Position numbers and translations under genes: made by a program
Origin: Peteryoungia aggregata LMG 23059
GTDB lineage: Bacteria > Pseudomonadota > Alphaproteobacteria > Rhizobiales > Rhizobiaceae
Length of the DNA stretch: 64,000 nt
Assembly (NCBI RefSeq): GCF_030814435.1
Contig: NZ_JAUSUW010000011.1
Span: forward strand, 62,001 to 126,000
Direction: 5' to 3'
Notes under the pieces: generated by a model
What the model was told of the DNA's origin: nothing
Seen by the model: the letters and a program-made list of their open reading frames with translations, nothing else
Database searches by the model: none
Part shown: piece after piece, positions 52,436 through 60,520 of the stretch
Numbering within the stretch: position 1 is the stretch's first letter
How the letters are laid out: every line of letters starts with the position of its first letter

Positions 52436-52924
52436 ATGGAATTTCCCAAACCCACCGAGCACCATCGCGTGCTCGACCGCCTCGTCGGCGACTGGCTTTA
52501 TGTCACCTCCACCGGCCATGAGGCTTACGATCCCGAAGACCCGCTGAAGCGCTGGACCGAAAAGGTCCGCTCCATCGGCGGCCTCTGGGTCGTCGCCGAA
52601 GGGGAGGGCGGCATGGGCGAGGGGGTAAGCGCCACCATGATCATGACGCTCGGTTATGATCCCCGCCTCGGCCATTATGTCGGCAGCTGGATCGGTTCGA
52701 TGATGGACAAGTTCTGGATCTACAAGGGCTGGCTGGAGGATGACGGCCAGACACTCATCCTCGAGGCCGAAGGCCCGAGCATGCAGGACCCTGAACGCAC
52801 CGAGCTTTATCGCGATGTCATCCACTTCATCGATGATGACACCAGAACCTTTTCCGGCAGCGTCCGACAGCCGGACGGCAGCTTCAAGACCTTCATGACA
52901 AGCGAATCAAAACGCATCGGCTGA
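52436..52924 (+). CDS. DUF1579-family protein
   Basis: This is a 162-aa soluble protein: EHHRVLDRLVGDWLYVTSTG, SIGGLWVVAEGEGGMGEGVSATMIMTLGYDPRLGHYVGSWIGSMMDKFWIYKG, and a final DGSFKTFMTS. This is the DUF1579 pattern, a lipocalin-like barrel whose role is unknown, often found beside VOC and DUF899 genes. The ATG at 52436 follows GAGGGAGGACGC. It is the middle gene of the operon. Confidence 0.88.
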   Translation: MEFPKPTEHHRVLDRLVGDWLYVTSTGHEAYDPEDPLKRWTEKVRSIGGLWVVAEGEGGMGEGVSATMIMTLGYDPRLGHYVGSWIGSMMDKFWIYKGWLEDDGQTLILEAEGPSMQDPERTELYRDVIHFIDDDTRTFSGSVRQPDGSFKTFMTSESKRIG

Positions 52925-52947
52925 TTTCAAAAGGGAGAGACTTTTCC

Positions 52948-53724
52948 ATGCATGGCTCATTTCTCTGGCATGAATTGATGACGCCCGACCCCGCTGCCGC
53001 GAAGGGCTTTTATGGCGCGCTTCTGGGCTGGGAACCGACCGATATGGACGGTCCGGGCTTCACTTACACAACCTTCGCTGTCCCGGGCTTTCCCTCCGGC
53101 GTGTCAGGCATGATGGCGCTCACCCCCGACATGGCAGCCCAGGGCATCCCGCCAAGCTGGACCGGCTATATCCAGGTCGATGACGTCGACAGGACGGCCG
53201 GCGAATATGAGGCGAACGGTGGCGCCATCCACAAAGCCCCCGAAGACATCCCCGGCATCGGTCGATTCGCCGTGGTCGCCGATCCGCAGGGGGCCGTGGT
53301 CTGCCTCATGACCCCGCAGATGCCCGATGGCGAGACCGGCAGCTGGCCGACCCCGGGCAGCGTGGGCACCGTCGGCTGGAACGAGCTGATGGCCGGAGAC
53401 TGGGAGAAAGTCTGGGATTTCTACGCCGCCCGCTTCGGCTGGGAAAAGGACATGGCCGTCGACATGGATGCCATGGGCATCTACCAGACCTTCAAGCTGG
53501 GCGACCAGAGCATTGGCGGCATGATGACCAAGATGCCGGAGATGCCCATGCCCTATTGGGGCTTCTACTTCATCGTGCCGGGCATTGATGCAGCCGTCGA
53601 GAAGCTGAAATCGCTCGGCGGACAGCTGCTTATGGAGCCGCATCAGGTTCCCGGCGGTTCCTGGGTCGCCGCCTGCCTGGATCCGCAAGGCGCGTTTTTC
53701 AACCTGACGGCGGGCACGCGTTGA
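52948..53724 (+). CDS. Two-domain VOC (glyoxalase/dioxygenase superfamily) protein
   Basis: This is a 258-aa protein with two vicinal-oxygen-chelate modules. The first begins HGSFLWHELMTPDPAAAKGFYGALLGWEPTDMDGPG and the second GTVGWNELMAGDWEKVWDFYAARFGWEKDMAVDMDAMGIYQTFKL, the CGA/PhnB-like kind. The His/Glu pattern for metal binding is incomplete, as in many VOC hypothetical proteins. AGGGAGAG precedes the ATG. It is last in the operon; a repeat element follows. Confidence 0.9.
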   Translation: MHGSFLWHELMTPDPAAAKGFYGALLGWEPTDMDGPGFTYTTFAVPGFPSGVSGMMALTPDMAAQGIPPSWTGYIQVDDVDRTAGEYEANGGAIHKAPEDIPGIGRFAVVADPQGAVVCLMTPQMPDGETGSWPTPGSVGTVGWNELMAGDWEKVWDFYAARFGWEKDMAVDMDAMGIYQTFKLGDQSIGGMMTKMPEMPMPYWGFYFIVPGIDAAVEKLKSLGGQLLMEPHQVPGGSWVAACLDPQGAFFNLTAGTR

Positions 53725-53754
53725 AGAGGGGCTGAAGGTGGCCGGGCCGCAGTG

Positions 53755-53815
53755 CCTGATGGCAATCTCCCAACCTGTGGGGGAGATGTCGGCCTAGCCG
53801 ACAGAGGGGGCGAAC
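53755..53815. repeat. Single copy of the rhizobial intergenic palindromic repeat
   Basis: The core ATCTCCCAACCTGTGGGGGAGATGTCGGC...GCCGACAGAGGGGGC matches the arm repeats at 9582-9760. It can fold into two hairpins and may end the VOC operon transcript. Confidence 0.7.
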
Positions 53816-53858
53816 CGGGTGAAGCGTGGACAGCGAAACTGAACGATCGCGACGCGCC

Positions 53859-54086
53859 TCAGCCGCGCTTTACGGCCTTCTTGACGACGCGCTTCTTGGG
53901 CGCCGGCGCATTGTCGGCTTCCAGCGCCTCGCGCTGCAGGCGCAGCGCCTTCAGGGCTTCGGTCTTGCGTTCGCGGGCAACGGCTTCGGCCTCGATCAGC
54001 GACCGGGCAACGCTGTCTGTGGTTGCGGCCTTGTCCTGCGGGGAAACCTTCTCGGGCTTGAAGAAAGCGTCTTTGGTGGCGGTCAT
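53859..54086 (-). CDS. Small basic Lys/Ala-rich protein
   Basis: This is a 75-aa protein ending in a strongly basic tail (APKKRVVKKAVKRG), with a charged helical middle (SLIEAEAVARERKTEALKALRLQREALEAD). The pattern resembles short conserved hypothetical proteins of rhizobia, with a possible nucleic-acid-binding tail. GGAAGGACCCGG precedes the ATG. It lies downstream of rpsU on the same strand, 131 bases away. Function is unknown. Confidence 0.72.
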   Translation of the reverse strand: MTATKDAFFKPEKVSPQDKAATTDSVARSLIEAEAVARERKTEALKALRLQREALEADNAPAPKKRVVKKAVKRG

Positions 54087-54217
54087 GTCCGGGTCCTTCC
54101 TGCAGCCTGGCTGCCTGTCTCGGCATGTCGTGTCTTTGCCCGTGTCGCGCTATGCGCTGCGCCGTCCTGGCGGGGCGGGCGGGTCCGCGCGCCCTGGAGC
54201 GCACGGACAGGGTCGTA

Positions 54218-54460
54218 TTAGCGAGCGCCCCGAACGGCAGCCTTCTTCGGCGCCGGCAGCAGGCCTTCGCGCTGCAGCTTCTTGCGGGCAAGCTTGCGCT
54301 GGCGGCGAACGGCTTCAGCCTTTTCGCGCACGCGCTTTTCCGAGGGCTTTTCAAAGGCGCTGCGGGCCTTCATTTCGCGGAAGAGACCTTCGCGCTGCAT
54401 CTTCTTCTTGAGCACGCGGAGTGCCTGGTCGACATTGTTGTCACGAACGAGAACTTGCAC
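54218..54460 (-). CDS. rpsU: 30S ribosomal protein S21
   Basis: This is the small-subunit protein S21, 80 aa, which helps mRNA recognition at initiation. The sequence [45 protein letters not shown] is diagnostic, and the C-terminus is basic. No ATG exists in a suitable place; the GTG at 54460 follows GGAAAGGAAACGACC and gives the usual S21 N-terminus (M-QVLVRD). Neighbours are a small basic protein and cspA, on the same strand. Confidence 0.94.
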   Translation of the reverse strand: MQVLVRDNNVDQALRVLKKKMQREGLFREMKARSAFEKPSEKRVREKAEAVRRQRKLARKKLQREGLLPAPKKAAVRGAR

Positions 54461-54611
54461 GGTCGTTTCCTTTCCGGGCGACAATGCCCGCTTGATTTCG
54501 AGTTTCGAAGGAGGGGATACGACAGGCTAACGCGCCATGCCCCGGCGAAGATCCCGACAAAATCGGGCAAAGACGTGGACCGTGCCTGGCGGCATCGATC
54601 GCAGGATAAAC

Positions 54612-54638
54612 AAAAAAGGCCGGGCGGAACCCGACCTT
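54612..54638 (-). terminator. Intrinsic terminator of cspA
   Basis: On the minus strand AAGGTCGGG pairs with CCCGGCCTT (one G-U pair) and is followed by TTTTTTG. It lies about 60 bases after the cspA stop. Confidence 0.8.
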
Positions 54639-54698
54639 CCCTCGCCACTCAGCCCCTCTGCCGGTACATCCGTGGTCAGAAGGGCGAGCGACAGATCC

Positions 54699-54908
54699 TT
54701 AAGCGGCGCGCAGGTTGTCGGCCGAGCTCTTGCCCGAACGCTTGTCCTGAACGATGTCGTAGCCGATCTTCTGGCCTTCGACGAGGTCACGCATGCCAGC
54801 GCGCTGAACTGCGGAGATGTGGACAAACACGTCGGCAGAGCCTTCATCCGGCTGGATGAAGCCGAAACCCTTGGTGCTGTTGAACCACTTTACGGTACCT
54901 GTGCTCAT
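54699..54908 (-). CDS. Cold-shock protein (CspA family)
   Basis: This is a single-stranded nucleic-acid-binding protein of 69 aa. It has the RNP motifs [20 protein letters not shown] and [13 protein letters not shown] on the five-stranded OB fold, and the final LRAA. CspA-type proteins melt RNA structure, often on temperature downshift. GAAAGGAAATCGTT precedes the ATG. A long region without genes lies upstream (54909-55378), compatible with the structured 5' leader seen in such genes. A terminator follows. Which Csp paralogue this is cannot be said. Confidence 0.95.
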   Translation of the reverse strand: MSTGTVKWFNSTKGFGFIQPDEGSADVFVHISAVQRAGMRDLVEGQKIGYDIVQDKRSGKSSADNLRAA

Positions 54909-55378
54909 AACGATTTCCTTTCAATCGTTGGGCTTGCCGGAGAGACATTCGACCGGCGGTATATCGACGTTGAAGGAAATCTGGCGTGCGCCGGAGGCGC
55001 GTAGACAAAGTCGCTCGCAATCTTCGATGGCGGCAATATAGTGGGTGTGAGCGCCCATGACAAGCAAAAATGGCCATTTGCCACCCCGTGGGTGGCAATT
55101 CCCGGTGTATGAAGTTCGAAAATGCCCGGGAAAACAGGGTTTTGGTGATGTCGCCAGCCTCCCTGTGCTGGTGGAGGCAGGCCCCGCCGAACGGGGTTTA
55201 TTCGTATTTTCTTATCCAAATTCGGCAATATCGGCCCTTCGACGGGGCTGCGGTCGTTCCACGCAAAAACAGTACAACGAATCTTAATGAGCCCTTGCTA
55301 GGACTTGCCTGTTCCGGCCGCAGTGTTCTGAAGGCACCGTGCCGGCTCCCGAATATCTCTCAGCAACGGGCATTACCG
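54909..55378. other. Divergent intergenic region cspA / 55379 gene
   Basis: These 470 bases probably hold the cspA promoter and 5' leader on the minus strand and the promoter of the exported protein on the plus strand. A 9-bp perfect hairpin TTGCCACCC-CGT-GGGTGGCAA lies at 55078-55098. No reading frame with a good ribosome site was found. Confidence 0.55.
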
Positions 55379-55870
55379 ATGAACAAGTTCCTCGCCGCAA
55401 CCACCATTCTTCTGATTTCCGCCACGGCATCCCTGGCGGGCAGCTTCACCTTCCCAGCCGACGAGCCGGCCGCCACCGTCGAAATTCCGGATGACTGGCA
55501 GCCGACCGCGACCGATTACGGCATCGAAGGCAATTCGCCCGACGCCGGCACCTATATCTCCTTCGACATCGCCGGTGCCGAGGACATGGAACAGGTGATG
55601 ACCGACGTCTTCGCCTTCCTCGAGGAAAATGGTGTCACGCCTGATCCGACGAGCCAGACGGAAAGCAAGGGCGAGCAGAACGGCATGGCCTATGAGACGC
55701 TGTCCTGGAAGGGCACGGACAAGGACGGCCCCGTAACCATCGGCGTCGGCGTCGTCACCCTGTCGGCAGAAAAGATCGCCATCGTCACCTACTGGGCCTC
55801 GGCCGAGACGGAAGAAAAGAACATTCCGGAAGTCAACAAGATCCTGGCTTCGATCAAGCCGGCCGAGTGA
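55379..55870 (+). CDS. Exported hypothetical protein
   Basis: This is a 163-aa protein with a Sec signal (KFLAATTILLISATASLAG, cleaved near residue 20). The mature part begins SFTFPADEPAATVEIPDDWQP and continues ISFDIAGAEDMEQVMTDVFAFLEENGV, ending KIAIVTYWASAETEEKNIPEVNKILASIKPAE. This pattern resembles small periplasmic proteins with a DUF1795-like fold, but the assignment is weak. The start is set by the signal peptide; the ribosome site is poor. It is followed by a strong terminator. Confidence 0.75.
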   Translation: MNKFLAATTILLISATASLAGSFTFPADEPAATVEIPDDWQPTATDYGIEGNSPDAGTYISFDIAGAEDMEQVMTDVFAFLEENGVTPDPTSQTESKGEQNGMAYETLSWKGTDKDGPVTIGVGVVTLSAEKIAIVTYWASAETEEKNIPEVNKILASIKPAE

Positions 55871-56336
55871 ACCCGAAAGCGGGCGCAAGCACCCCGTGAT
55901 TCGCTGTCCACCCATGCCTCAGCGCCCCGCAGCTTCTGCTGCGGGGCGCTTGTCTTTCATGCACATAGAAGCTTGAGGCTGTTTGGTGAAGGTGCAGACC
56001 CGACCACTGAAAGCGTTGTCATCCTTGAGCTCGCTGGCCGGCGCGCCATTGTCATCGTCGGATCGCAGCGCATCGTGCCATTCTCCTGACGCTCGACCAA
56101 ATGCCGCAGTCGGTCGCGTGACCGAGTTCCATGGCGACAAGCCGGTCGTGATCTGATAGGAGAACGCACCCGTCCATGGGAGGACGGGCCGATTTCTCCC
56201 GTCACGAAAGCCAGCCGACCATGACCATTGCTGCGGGCCTCTCCCTCGGATGCCCCGTGTCGCACGCCTCGATTTCCAGCGTGCCGAGCCTTCCCGCCAC
56301 CTTCCTCTACCTTGAAAACCTTGTGGAGGCCGGCCG
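55871..56336. other. Intergenic region before the desaturase gene
   Basis: These 466 bases contain the terminator at 55921-55957. A minus-strand frame near 55919-56140 (with GEWHDALRSDDD) has no ribosome site or family match and may be a remnant. The desaturase promoter should lie in the right half. Confidence 0.45.
55921..55957 (+). terminator. Intrinsic terminator after the 55379 gene
   Basis: A 13-bp stem AGCGCCCCGCAGC (55921-55933) pairs with GCTGCGGGGCGCT (55938-55950) around TTCT, followed by TGTCTTT. Confidence 0.85.
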
Positions 56337-57386
56337 ATGAGCGCTGCACTCGACTACCGCGACGATCGCACGCCCGAGGACGACACGCCGGATGCCAAGG
56401 CCTGGTTGAAGATCGTCAATGCCTATCGCAAGCCCGACATCACCCGTTCGAGCTTCGAGCTTGGCATCACGCTGGTGCCCTTCATCCTGCTCTGGGCGGG
56501 CGCCTGGGCAAGCTTCCATTTCGCCTTCTGGCCGGGTCTCATCCTTGTCGTGCCGGCAGCCGCCTTCCTGCTGCGCCTCTTCATCATCCAGCATGATTGC
56601 GGCCACGGCGCCTTCTTCGCCCGCCGTTCGATCGACGACTGGACCGGCCGCCTGCTCGGCGTCCTGACCTATACCCCTTACGACTACTGGCGCCGCGCGC
56701 ATGCCGAACACCATGCGACCGCCGGCAATCTCGAGGAACGCGGCGTCGGCGACATCACCACGCTGACCGTTGCCGAATACAAGGCCCTGTCGCCGCTTCG
56801 CCGCCTCGGCTACCGCCTCTATCGCAATCCGGTCGTGCTCTTCGGCATCGGCCCGATCTGGGTCTTCCTTTTGAAGCAGCGTCTGCCCTTCGGCATGATG
56901 AAGGACGGGGCTCTGCCCTGGGTTTCCACCATGGCCACCAATGCCGGCATGGTCGCGATGGCCGCGCTGATGATCTGGCTCGCCGGTCTCGATGCCTTCC
57001 TGATCGTGCATCTGCCGATCGTGCTACTCGCCGGCGCCCTTGGCATCTGGCTCTTCTACGTGCAGCACCAGTTCGAAGACACCCACTGGTCCAACCCTCC
57101 GGAGTGGCAGTTCCAGCACGCAGCCTTGCATGGCGCCTCGCATTACGACCTGCCCTGGGGCCTGCGCTGGCTGACCGGCCATATCGGCGTGCACCACGTG
57201 CATCACCTCTCCAGCAAGATCCCCTTCTACCGTCTGCCGGAAGTCCTGCGCGACCACCCGGAGCTGAAGACGATCAGCCGAATCACGCTGAAGGAAAGCT
57301 TCGCCTGCGTGAAGCTCGTGCTCTGGGACGAAGCCCGCGGACGGCTCGTGTCGTTCCGCGAAGCAAGGCGGATGGCAGTCGCCTGA
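56337..57386 (+). CDS. Fatty acid desaturase
   Basis: This is a membrane diiron desaturase of 349 aa that introduces double bonds in acyl chains. The three histidine boxes are present: HDCGHGAFF, HAEHHAT and HHVHHL, on a background of four or more hydrophobic helices. An N-terminal DAKAWLKIVNAYRKPDITRSSFELG is usual in rhizobial members. GGAGGCC precedes the ATG. The stop is 4 bases from the convergent LysR stop, and its terminator lies inside the LysR coding sequence (57445-57470). A role in membrane fluidity, perhaps cold adaptation with cspA nearby, is inference. Confidence 0.92.
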   Translation: MSAALDYRDDRTPEDDTPDAKAWLKIVNAYRKPDITRSSFELGITLVPFILLWAGAWASFHFAFWPGLILVVPAAAFLLRLFIIQHDCGHGAFFARRSIDDWTGRLLGVLTYTPYDYWRRAHAEHHATAGNLEERGVGDITTLTVAEYKALSPLRRLGYRLYRNPVVLFGIGPIWVFLLKQRLPFGMMKDGALPWVSTMATNAGMVAMAALMIWLAGLDAFLIVHLPIVLLAGALGIWLFYVQHQFEDTHWSNPPEWQFQHAALHGASHYDLPWGLRWLTGHIGVHHVHHLSSKIPFYRLPEVLRDHPELKTISRITLKESFACVKLVLWDEARGRLVSFREARRMAVA

Positions 57387-57390
57387 ACCG

Positions 57391-58233
57391 TCAGGTTTGG
57401 CCAAGCGCCGATAGATGCGCCGCCATTCTGAGTGCTGCCTCTGACGGCCCGGATTTTCCGGGCCGTTTTTCGATCACCGAGTAACGGATGTCGGAAAGAT
57501 CAGGCAATCCTGACGCCTTAAGCGCAGCCTGACCCATGCCCGCTTCCGTCCGGCAGGCAAGCCCGAGCCCTGCCGCAACAGCAGCCTTCACCCCGTCCAG
57601 ACTCGGCGTGACCAGCGCCAGCCGCCATGGACGACCAACCGCGTCCAGCGCCCGCGTTGCCGCCGAGAGAAACGGGCAGGGCGGCGTGATGCTGACCAGC
57701 GGCACCACCTCGTCTTCCAACAGCCGCGCATCACCGAACCACGCCATTGGAAAAACTGTCCCGTCCACCCCGCCGGCGGCCAGATCGCCGGCAACGACCG
57801 CCGTGTCGATGCGGTCTTCACTCATGGCCTGCAGCAATTCGCTGCTGCTGCCGATGACAATCGAAAACCGTGTCGCGCCGTCGTCCCCACGCAGGTCGGC
57901 AAGGGTCGGCTGCAACACCTGGGCCACGAAATCCTGCACCACGCCGAGCCGGATCGGTGGGCGCGATGCCGCATCAAGCTCGGCCCGCGCCGCATCGATC
58001 CGTGCCAGGATCGCCCGGCTATGGGCAAGCAGCCAGCTGCCCGTGCTGTTGAGTTTCAGCGCCCGCCCGTCCCGGTCAAAGAGCGCTTGCCCGACAATAT
58101 CTTCCAGCCGCTGCATCTGCAGGCTGAGCGCCGATTCGCTGCGGTTGACCCGAAGCGCCGCCGCTGCCAGCGAACCGCAATCGGCAACGGCCACGAAACT
58201 GCGCAGGAGCGGCGAGGGAAGATCGGGAAGCAT
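57391..58233 (-). CDS. LysR-family transcriptional regulator
   Basis: This is a 280-aa LysR regulator. The helix-turn-helix is LLRSFVAVADCGSLAAAALRVNRSESALSLQMQRLEDIVGQALFDR, followed by an effector domain with IRLGVVQDFVAQVLQP and RPWRLALVTPSLDGVKAAVAAGLGLACR. GAGGAAAAC precedes the ATG. It is divergent from a tautomerase gene, the likely target. Its C-terminal codons (EKRPGKSGPSE) contain the terminator of the desaturase gene on the opposite strand. Confidence 0.9.
   Translation of the reverse strand: MLPDLPSPLLRSFVAVADCGSLAAAALRVNRSESALSLQMQRLEDIVGQALFDRDGRALKLNSTGSWLLAHSRAILARIDAARAELDAASRPPIRLGVVQDFVAQVLQPTLADLRGDDGATRFSIVIGSSSELLQAMSEDRIDTAVVAGDLAAGGVDGTVFPMAWFGDARLLEDEVVPLVSITPPCPFLSAATRALDAVGRPWRLALVTPSLDGVKAAVAAGLGLACRTEAGMGQAALKASGLPDLSDIRYSVIEKRPGKSGPSEAALRMAAHLSALGQT
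57445..57470 (+). terminator. Desaturase terminator inside the LysR coding region
   Basis: CGGCCCGGA (57445-57453) pairs perfectly with TCCGGGCCG (57457-57465) around TTT, followed by TTTTT. It lies 59 bases after the desaturase stop and within the last 30 codons of the LysR gene. Confidence 0.9.
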
Positions 58234-58328
58234 GAGTTTTCCTCAGGTCAGTCTTGGTATTATGCCGATATAAGTTGAGCATAGCGCGACTATCATGCCT
58301 CCGTAACCCTGTTTCGGAGAGTTCGACC

Positions 58329-58706
58329 ATGCCCTTTGCCCGCCTGACCTATCACCCACCCCATCCTGATCGTGAACAAGATCTCGCTCGCGCCGTGACC
58401 GACCTCGTCGCAAACGATCTCGCCAAGCGCCACGACCTGACCTCGGTGCAGATCGAAGCGACGCCCGCGCAGACCTGGACCATCGGCGGCGAGCCGCAGG
58501 CCGCAGCGGCGCATCTCGAAGTTTTCGTCACCGCCGGCACCAATACGGTGGATCAGAAACGGCAGTTTCTAAAGAGAGCCATGGCCCTGCTGCGCGCCGA
58601 ATGGCCGGAGCTTCCTGCCGCGACCTATGTCGTGGTGCATGAACTGCCCGCCACCGACTGGGGTTATGATGGCCGAAGTCAGGCGGATCGGGCTGCGGCG
58701 CAATAG
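58329..58706 (+). CDS. Tautomerase-family protein
   Basis: This is a 125-aa protein with the MPFARL start, so Pro-1 becomes the catalytic N-terminus after Met removal, as in 4-oxalocrotonate tautomerase and MIF-type enzymes. It continues TYHPPHPDREQDLARAVTDLVANDLAKRHDLTSVQIEATPA and ends VVHELPATDWGYDGRSQADR, typical of the tautomerase superfamily. The ATG at 58329 is set by this Pro; the longer frame is rejected. It is divergent from the LysR gene. The substrate is unknown. Confidence 0.88.
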   Translation: MPFARLTYHPPHPDREQDLARAVTDLVANDLAKRHDLTSVQIEATPAQTWTIGGEPQAAAAHLEVFVTAGTNTVDQKRQFLKRAMALLRAEWPELPAATYVVVHELPATDWGYDGRSQADRAAAQ

Positions 58707-58717
58707 GTGGCGTCCGG

Positions 58718-59422
58718 TCAGCCGCGTCCTGTGCCCTGGCTGGAGGTGTCCCACCCCGCGACCCACAACTTCCGCAACCTGTCGCCCTCGCGCCGGAAAT
58801 GCGCCCCCGTCGCCCGGCAGTCCCTGACCCGGTCAACGCGGAAGTTGCGGATCGCCTCCCGCAACTCGCACCAGCCGACGATCACGGCCGCCTCGGCATA
58901 ATGGATCACCGCGATCGGCCGGATCCGCCGCGTCGTCGCCTGCTGCTGCTCGTTGACATAGTCGATCTCAAGCGTCTCCTCGTCGCGGATCGCCCGGCGG
59001 ATCATCGCAAAGTCGATGGCCTCAGGTGCCTCCGCGACCCGTCCCCAGGCATAAAGCGTGCGCGAGATGATCGCCTCTCGCAGCGGGTCGGGAAGGGCAG
59101 CCGCGATTTTGTCCAGCACGCGCGCCGAGGCCTCGCGCAGCTCAGGGTCCGCCGTCCGCTTCGTCAGCGCCATGCCGAGCACAATCGCTTCCGTCTCCTC
59201 CGGCGTGAACATCAGCGGCGGCAGGTGAAAACCGGGGCGCAGGATATAGCCGATGCCGCGCTCACCCTCGATCGGCACCCGCATCGCCTGAAGGGCGGCG
59301 ATATCGCGGTAGATCGACCGCTGCGTCACCTCCAGCCGCTCGGCCATCTGCTGTGCCGTTATCGGGTGGGCAGCAAGGCGCAGGATCTGGATGATCTCGA
59401 ACAGCCGGGACGCCTTGCGCAT
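58718..59422 (-). CDS. WYL-domain (YafY/DeoR-type) transcriptional regulator
   Basis: This is a 234-aa regulator: N-terminal helix-turn-helix RLFEIIQILRLAAHPITAQQMAERLEVTQRSIYRDIAALQAMRVPIEGERGIGYIL, and a C-terminal WYL-like domain with ETLEIDYVNEQQQATTRRIRPIAVIHYAEAAVIVGWCELREAIRNFRVDRV. Related proteins often respond to nucleotides or small ligands. It is divergent from a LysE-family exporter. A perfect 20-bp inverted repeat lies between them. Confidence 0.92.
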   Translation of the reverse strand: MRKASRLFEIIQILRLAAHPITAQQMAERLEVTQRSIYRDIAALQAMRVPIEGERGIGYILRPGFHLPPLMFTPEETEAIVLGMALTKRTADPELREASARVLDKIAAALPDPLREAIISRTLYAWGRVAEAPEAIDFAMIRRAIRDEETLEIDYVNEQQQATTRRIRPIAVIHYAEAAVIVGWCELREAIRNFRVDRVRDCRATGAHFRREGDRLRKLWVAGWDTSSQGTGRG

Positions 59423-59440
59423 GGGTCAGACCTCACCTCA

Positions 59441-59460
59441 ACTGACACACCTTTGTCAGT
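59441..59460. promoter_or_regulatory. Operator candidate for the WYL regulator
   Basis: ACTGACA-N6-TGTCAGT is a perfect inverted repeat, 19 bases upstream of the regulator start and 85 bases from the exporter start. A further half site ACTGACA overlaps the exporter start (59540-59546). Confidence 0.75.
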
Positions 59461-59544
59461 AGCCCTTGTCTAAAGCATCTCCAAAGCATTGAAAACAGGT
59501 CATTCCCTGCGGGGAGCCTGCCTATTGAAGGGGATCCTACTGAC

Positions 59545-60180
59545 ATGTCCTATGCCGAAAATCTCTGGCTCTTTTCCGCCCTGCTGGCGGGCATCATCAT
59601 CGTTCCCGGCATGGACATGATCTTCGTCATCGCCAATGGCCTGACCGGCGGCCGCCGCGCAGGCATTGCCGCCACATCCGGCATCATGCTCGGCGGTGCC
59701 TTCCACACGCTGTTCGGCACGGTCGCCGTGACAGTGCTCTCGACGCTGGTGCCGCAGCTTGCCGGCCCGATGCTGGTGATCGGTTCGGCCTATATGATCT
59801 GGATCGGCTATACGCTGGCCAGAAGCGCCATCGTCATCGACGGCATCGAGGCGTCAAAGCTGCACCGGACCGCACGGATCTTCACCCAGGGCCTCATCAC
59901 CTGCCTGCTCAATCCAAAAGCTTGGGCTTTCATCCTCGCCGTCTATCCGCAATTCATGCGCCCCGAATACGGCCCCTTCTGGCGCCAGGCGCTGGTGATG
60001 GGCGCGCTCACTCTCATGCTGCAGGCGCTCGTCTATGGCGGACTTGCTGTCGCTGCGGCCAAGGGGCGGGATGCACTGGTCTCCAAACCTCAGATCACCA
60101 TCTGGATCGGCCGCGCTGCCGGCTGGCTGCTGGTCGTGGTGGCGGCGCTGATGCTGGTTGAGGGGTGGCGCAACTGGTGA
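59545..60180 (+). CDS. LysE-family amino-acid or small-metabolite exporter
   Basis: This is an inner-membrane exporter of 211 aa with six hydrophobic helices. The family pattern is visible in LLAGIIIVPGMDMIFVIANGLTGGRRAGIAATSGIMLGGAFHTLFG and FTQGLITCLLNPKAWAFILAVYPQFM. GAAGGGGATCC precedes the ATG. It is divergent from the WYL regulator, its probable controller. The substrate is unknown; LysE/RhtB members export amino acids such as threonine or homoserine lactone. Confidence 0.9.
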   Translation: MSYAENLWLFSALLAGIIIVPGMDMIFVIANGLTGGRRAGIAATSGIMLGGAFHTLFGTVAVTVLSTLVPQLAGPMLVIGSAYMIWIGYTLARSAIVIDGIEASKLHRTARIFTQGLITCLLNPKAWAFILAVYPQFMRPEYGPFWRQALVMGALTLMLQALVYGGLAVAAAKGRDALVSKPQITIWIGRAAGWLLVVVAALMLVEGWRNW

Positions 60181-60211
60181 GCAACCGGGCAGACGGAGCG
60201 GGGCAGGGGTC

Positions 60212-60520
60212 TTACAGCCCCACTGCCTTGCGCAAGGCCTCGTTCATCCGCGATTGCCAGCCGTCGCCTGTCGCCTTGAACCGCTCGATCACCTCGGCAT
60301 CGAGCCGCAGGCTGATCGCCTTCTTCGGCGTCTCGGATTTCGGTCGTCCGAGTTTGCGATCGATCGCTTCGGCGAGATCCGGGAACACCTCGCGGAAGGG
60401 GCGAAGCTCTGCAATCTCCGCCTCGGTCATTTCGGGATTGTCGTCGACCTCTTCCCAGTCGGCCCGCGTGTAGCCCCGACCTTCTCGAAAACCGTCTGCC
60501 ACAGGCTTTGTCTTCTTCAT
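60212..60520 (-). CDS. brnA: BrnA-family antitoxin
   Basis: This is a 102-aa antitoxin of the BrnTA type II system. It has the ribbon-helix-helix end KKAISLRLDAEVIERFKATGDGWQSRMNEALRKAVGL and an acidic N-terminal half (DNPEMTEAEIAELRPFREVFPDLAEAI). It should bind DNA and BrnT. It overlaps the toxin stop in an ATGA junction (60517-60520), so the toxin gene is upstream, the usual BrnT-BrnA order. Confidence 0.9.
   Translation of the reverse strand: MKKTKPVADGFREGRGYTRADWEEVDDNPEMTEAEIAELRPFREVFPDLAEAIDRKLGRPKSETPKKAISLRLDAEVIERFKATGDGWQSRMNEALRKAVGL

Noticed and set aside
55919..56140. Possible 73-codon gene on the minus strand containing GEWHDALRSDDD
   Set aside because: It has no ribosome site, its tail overlaps the terminator hairpin, and no family is recognised. 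It could be a remnant but is not supported as a gene.
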